A stretch of 8,067 nucleotides of DNA, from positions 1 through 8,067 of the forward strand of contig CAMLKW010000203.1 of assembly GCA_946480605.1 (NCBI GenBank). Direction: 5' to 3'. Shown piece after piece: positions 5,219 to 8,067 of the stretch (within the stretch, counting starts at the first letter, position 1; each line of letters begins with the position of its first letter). Origin of the DNA: an uncultured Roseateles sp. (lineage in GTDB: Bacteria; Pseudomonadota; Gammaproteobacteria; Burkholderiales; Burkholderiaceae). The notes beneath the pieces are model-generated. The model saw only the letters and a program-made list of their open reading frames with translations, did not search any database and was not told the origin of the DNA. Position numbers and translations under genes: made by a program.

Positions 5219-6463
5219 ATGCCTTCCCCGCCCTTCCAGACCTACCTCGTCGGCGGCGCCGTCCGTGACCGCCTGCTGGGCCTGCCCGTGCAGGACCGCG
5301 ACTGGGTCGTCGTCGGCGCGTCGCCGCAAACGCTGCTGGATGCCGGCTTCCAGGCCGTGGGCAAGGACTTCCCGGTCTTCCTGCACCCGCAGACGCACGA
5401 AGAAGTGGCCCTGGCGCGCACCGAGCGCAAGACCGCCGCCGGCTACCACGGCTTCGCCTTCCACGCGGCGCCCGACGTCACGCTGGAGCAGGACCTGGCG
5501 CGCCGCGACCTGACCATCAACGCGATGGCGGAGGACGAAGCCGGCGAGGTCATCGACCCCTACGGCGGCCGGCGCGACCTGCAGGCCAAGGTGCTGCGCC
5601 ATGTGTCGCCCGCCTTCGCCGAAGACCCCGTGCGCATCCTGCGGCTGGCCCGCTTCGCGGCGCGTTTCGCGGACTTCACGATCGCCCCCGAGACCGTCGG
5701 GCTGATGCGCGACATGGTGGCCGCCGGCGAGGTGGACGCGCTCGTGCCCGAGCGCGTCTGGCAGGAACTCTCCCGCGGCCTGATGGAGAAGAAGCCCTCG
5801 CGCATGTTCGAGGTGCTGCGCGATGCGAACGCGCTGACCAGGCTGCTGCCCGAGGTGGAGGCGCTGTTCGGCGTGCCCCAGCCCGAGGCCCATCACCCCG
5901 AGATCGACGCCGGCATCCACCTGCTGATGGTGCTGGACCAGTGCGCGCTGCAGGGCGCGCCGCTGACCGTGCGCTACGCCTGCCTGTGCCACGACCTGGG
6001 CAAGGGCACCACGCGCAAGGAGGAGCTGCCCCGCCACATCGCCCACGAGGTGCGCAGCGAGAAGCTGGCGCGCAAGGTCAGCGAGCGCTGGAAGGTGCCC
6101 ACCGACTGCCGCGAACTGGCCGAGCTGGTGGCGCGCGAGCACACCCATGTCCACCAGAGCGGTGCTTTTGGCGCCGAGGCCCGGCTGCGCCTGCTGGAGC
6201 GCTGCGACGCTTGGCGGCGGCCGCAGCGCTTTGCCGAGGCGCTGTGGGCCTGCGAGTGCGACGCCCGCGGCCGGCTGGGCCTGGAGGACCGGCCCTATCC
6301 GCAGCGCCAGCGGCTGCTGGACGACCTGGCCGCCACGCAGGCCGTGGATCTGGCCGCCGTCTCCGCCGAGGCCGTCGCCCGCGGCGCCAAGGGCCCGGCC
6401 ATCGGCGCGGCCGTGAAGGCCGCCCGTCTGCGGGCTTTGCTTTCGTTCACCAACGCAGCCTGA
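5219..6463 (+). CDS. cca: Multifunctional CCA protein: tRNA nucleotidyltransferase with HD phosphohydrolase domain
   Basis: This 414-residue enzyme adds or repairs the 3'-terminal CCA of tRNAs from CTP and ATP without a nucleic acid template. It closely follows E. coli Cca (412 residues). In order: YLVGGAVRD (9-17), the class II nucleotidyltransferase glycine motif; DRDW (26-29) with the metal-binding D26 and D28; LARTERKT (65-72); RRDLTINAM (95-103); DPYGG with the downstream [15 protein letters not shown] segment (128-142), covering the nucleotide-recognition and neck region; and a C-terminal HD domain with CLCHDLGKG (255-263), H258/D259 being the expected metal pair for the 2',3'-cyclic phosphodiesterase and phosphatase activities. 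The start at 5219 is fixed by the conserved N-terminus; an in-frame upstream ATG at 5081 would add unrelated residues and overlap the divergent gene. No Shine-Dalgarno is visible. The efflux operon begins 71 nt downstream. Confidence 0.97.
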   Translation: MPSPPFQTYLVGGAVRDRLLGLPVQDRDWVVVGASPQTLLDAGFQAVGKDFPVFLHPQTHEEVALARTERKTAAGYHGFAFHAAPDVTLEQDLARRDLTINAMAEDEAGEVIDPYGGRRDLQAKVLRHVSPAFAEDPVRILRLARFAARFADFTIAPETVGLMRDMVAAGEVDALVPERVWQELSRGLMEKKPSRMFEVLRDANALTRLLPEVEALFGVPQPEAHHPEIDAGIHLLMVLDQCALQGAPLTVRYACLCHDLGKGTTRKEELPRHIAHEVRSEKLARKVSERWKVPTDCRELAELVAREHTHVHQSGAFGAEARLRLLERCDAWRRPQRFAEALWACECDARGRLGLEDRPYPQRQRLLDDLAATQAVDLAAVSAEAVARGAKGPAIGAAVKAARLRALLSFTNAA

Positions 6464-6534
6464 AACGAATCGCTACAGTCGGCAGCTTTGCTGGCAGACA
6501 GCTAGCAGCAAGCTTGGCAAACCTGGGGCGGGGC
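6464..6534 (+). promoter_or_regulatory. Gap before the efflux operon, with candidate operator dyad at 6484-6514
   Basis: This 71-nt stretch is visibly less GC-rich than its surroundings. AGCTTTGCTG (6484-6493) faces CAGCAAGCT (6506-6514), an inverted repeat exact but for one extra T, centred near 6499 and 20 nt before the adaptor ATG. RND pump operons are commonly controlled by TetR- or MarR-type repressors binding such dyads, but no regulator gene lies in the window. TACAGT at 6474-6479 is a 4-of-6 match to a -10 element without a clear -35. GGGGCGGGG at 6525-6533 is the likely ribosome binding region. Confidence 0.4.
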
Positions 6535-7731
6535 ATGAGGGTGACAGGAATCGGACGGGCGGCAGCAACGGTGCTGGCGCTGGCGACAGTGGGGCTGGCC
6601 GGTTGCGGCCAGAGTGGCAGCGCCCCGGCGCCGGCCGCGCCGCCACCGCCGGAGGTGGGCGTCGTGACCGTGGCGCCCGGCCGGGCCGACCTCGCCGTGG
6701 AACTGCCGGGCCGGCTGGAGGCCTACCGCGTGGCCCAGGTGCGCGCCCGCGCCGCCGGCATCCTGAACAAGCGGCTGTTCAACGAAGGCTCGGACGTCAA
6801 GGCCGGCCAGCCGCTGTTCGACATCGACGCCGCGCCCTACCGCGCCTCGCTGGCCAGCGCGCAGGCCCAACTGGCCCGCGCCGAGGCCAACCTGTCGCAA
6901 GCCCAGGCGCTGGCCGACCGCTATGCGCCACTGGCCAAGAGCCAGGCCGTGAGCCAGCAGGAAGCGCTGAACGCGCAGGCCGCCGCCAAGCAGGCCGCGG
7001 CCGACGTGGCCGCGGGCAAGGCGGCCGTGCAGACAGCGCAGATCAACCTGGGCCACGCCACCGTCACCGCGCCGATCTCGGGCCGCATCGGCCGCGCGCT
7101 GGTCACCGAAGGCGCGCTGGTAGGCCAGGGCGAGGCCACACCGCTGGCCGTCGTGCAGCAGGTGGACAAGCTGTATGTGAACTTCACGCAGTCGGCCGCC
7201 GAGGTGATGCGGCTGCGCCAGGCGCTGGCCGAGGGCCGGCTGCAGCGCGCGGGCAACGGCGAGGCGGCCAAGGTGCAGGTGCTGCTGGAAGACGGCAGCG
7301 TCTACGCGCATGCGGGCAAGCTGCTGTTCTCCGACCTCAGCGTGGACGCCAGCACGGGCCAGATCGCGCTGCGCGCCGAGCTGCCCAACCCGCAAGGGCT
7401 GCTGCTGCCGGGGCTGTACGTGCGCGTGCGCGTCGCCCAGGCCGAAGTGAGCGACGGCGTGCTGCTACCGCAGCAGGCGGTGGCACGCGGCCTTTCCGGC
7501 GACACGGTGCTGGTCGTCGCCGAGGACGGCACGGTCAGCTCGAAGCCGGTGAAGCTGGGCCCGCCGCAAGGCGGCAAGGCGCTGGTGCTGGGCGGCTTGA
7601 AGGCCGGCGAGAAGGTCATCGTCGACGGCCTGCAGAAGACCAAGGCCGGCGGCAAGGCGCGGCCAGTACCGGTCGCTGGACCGGCAACGGCCGCGTCCGC
7701 CCCGGCTTCCGCAGCTTCCGCGAAGAACTGA
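6535..7731 (+). CDS. RND efflux periplasmic adaptor lipoprotein (MexA/AcrA family)
   Basis: This 398-residue membrane fusion protein links an inner-membrane RND pump to an outer-membrane TolC/OprM-type channel. The signal peptide (hydrophobic 9-22) ends in a lipobox LAGC with the lipidated cysteine at C24, so the mature protein is anchored to the inner membrane and faces the periplasm. A proline/alanine linker (29-39) follows. Then come the beta-barrel start (41-60), the first lipoyl half (about 65-97, with AGILNKRLFNEGSDVKAGQPLF), a helical hairpin of about 100-170 rich in Ala, Gln and Leu, the second lipoyl half (TAPISGRIGRALVTEGALV, 178-196), the beta barrel, and the membrane-proximal domain to about 375. 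The Ala/Ser/Pro-rich tail (380-398) looks disordered. The start is chosen because the signal peptide begins there; longer in-frame sequence overlaps cca. The pump gene follows after 3 nt. Drug specificity cannot be read. Confidence 0.95.
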   Translation: MRVTGIGRAAATVLALATVGLAGCGQSGSAPAPAAPPPPEVGVVTVAPGRADLAVELPGRLEAYRVAQVRARAAGILNKRLFNEGSDVKAGQPLFDIDAAPYRASLASAQAQLARAEANLSQAQALADRYAPLAKSQAVSQQEALNAQAAAKQAAADVAAGKAAVQTAQINLGHATVTAPISGRIGRALVTEGALVGQGEATPLAVVQQVDKLYVNFTQSAAEVMRLRQALAEGRLQRAGNGEAAKVQVLLEDGSVYAHAGKLLFSDLSVDASTGQIALRAELPNPQGLLLPGLYVRVRVAQAEVSDGVLLPQQAVARGLSGDTVLVVAEDGTVSSKPVKLGPPQGGKALVLGGLKAGEKVIVDGLQKTKAGGKARPVPVAGPATAASAPASAASAKN

Positions 7732-7734
7732 CCC

Positions 7735-8067
7735 ATGGCGCAGTTCTTCATCAACCGGCCCATCTTCGCGTGGGTCATCGCGCTGTTCATCCTCGTCATC
7801 GGCGGCGTGGCGGTCACGCAGTTGCCCATCGCGCAGTACCCGCCCGTCGCGCCGCCGGCCATCCAGGTCTCGGTCACCTACCCCGGAGCCTCCGCACAGA
7901 CGCTGGAAGACGCCGTCATCAGCATCATCGAGCGCGAGATGAACGGCGCACCGGGGCTGATCTACATGGAGGCCAGCAGCCAGTCCGACGGCTCCGGCTC
8001 GCTGACGCTGAACTTCGAGCCCGGCACCAACGCCGACCTGGCGCAGGTGGACGTGCAGAACCGCCTC
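7735..8067 (+). CDS. RND multidrug efflux permease (MexB/AcrB, HAE1 family), N-terminal part
   Basis: The first 111 codons of the proton-driven inner-membrane pump, cut by the right edge. The N-terminus FFINRPIFAWVIALFILVIGG is the conserved cytoplasmic start plus TM1 (about 9-28), followed by LPIAQYP (30-36), APPAIQVSVTYPGAS (39-53), the IIEREMNG segment (64-71) and the first porter subdomain, including FEPGTNADLAQVDVQNRL. It aligns with E. coli AcrB as I recall it without a gap over this length. A full protein would be about 1,040-1,060 residues. The ATG follows the adaptor stop as TGA-CCC-ATG, implying translational coupling in one operon; no strong Shine-Dalgarno is present. An outer-membrane factor may lie beyond the edge. 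The protein pumps drugs, dyes or solvents, the exact range unknown. Confidence 0.95.
   Translation, partial: MAQFFINRPIFAWVIALFILVIGGVAVTQLPIAQYPPVAPPAIQVSVTYPGASAQTLEDAVISIIEREMNGAPGLIYMEASSQSDGSGSLTLNFEPGTNADLAQVDVQNRL

Noticed and set aside
5117..6154. Minus-strand open frame of 345 codons antisense to cca
   Set aside because: Gln-, His-, Arg- and Gly-rich product with no domain; cca matches its family along its full length on the plus strand.
5941..6534. Upstream in-frame extension of the adaptor gene through cca
   Set aside because: The extension is an out-of-frame reading of cca; the lipoprotein signal peptide begins at the ATG at 6535.
6502..7395. Minus-strand open frame of 297 codons antisense to the efflux adaptor
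   Set aside because: It mirrors the adaptor's Ala/Gln-rich hairpin region and shows no protein family features.
1..8067. Search for tRNA or rRNA genes, CRISPR arrays, insertion sequences, attachment sites and toxin-antitoxin or defence genes
   Set aside because: No such feature could be supported by eye; all longer stretches are explained by ordinary coding genes, and no gap without a gene exceeds 150 bases.

Overview
The window is a very GC-rich (about 70% by eye), densely packed chromosomal stretch with strong GC bias at third codon positions. Protein families and gene order point to a betaproteobacterium, most likely Burkholderiales of the Rubrivivax/Leptothrix/Roseateles type; this is inference, since there is no rRNA or other phylogenetic marker. 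I see no rRNA, tRNA, CRISPR array, insertion sequence, integrase or phage gene, so this looks like core genome rather than an island.

Layout: (1) 1-63, minus strand: the first 21 codons of a probable 5-formyltetrahydrofolate cyclo-ligase. (2) 64-207: a short divergent promoter region. (3) 208-4868, plus strand: five closely packed genes, namely a periplasmic soluble lytic transglycosylase (slt), an NDUFA9-like atypical SDR protein, a glutathione S-transferase (GST), a cysteine-rich DUF1272 protein and a second GST. The last three are joined by an 8-nt overlap and a 4-nt gap, so they are probably translationally coupled. (4) 4870-5094, minus strand: a 74-residue two-helix membrane protein of unknown function, whose stop codon lies one base from that of the second GST. 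(5) 5095-5218: a divergent intergenic region with two overlapping inverted repeats. (6) 5219-6463: cca, the multifunctional CCA-adding enzyme. (7) 6535 to the right edge: a tripartite RND multidrug efflux operon, with a lipoprotein adaptor (MexA/AcrA type) followed after 3 nt by the start of the inner-membrane pump (MexB/AcrB type), which is cut by the window edge.

Functionally the window combines cell-wall turnover, probable glutathione-linked or redox functions, tRNA 3'-end maturation and drug efflux. These look like neighbouring housekeeping units rather than one system. I did not find a convincing undescribed system. The points most worth checking are the GST-DUF1272-GST coupled module, the orphan two-helix membrane protein, the overlapping hairpins before cca, a possible leaderless cca transcript, and a dyad in front of the efflux operon.
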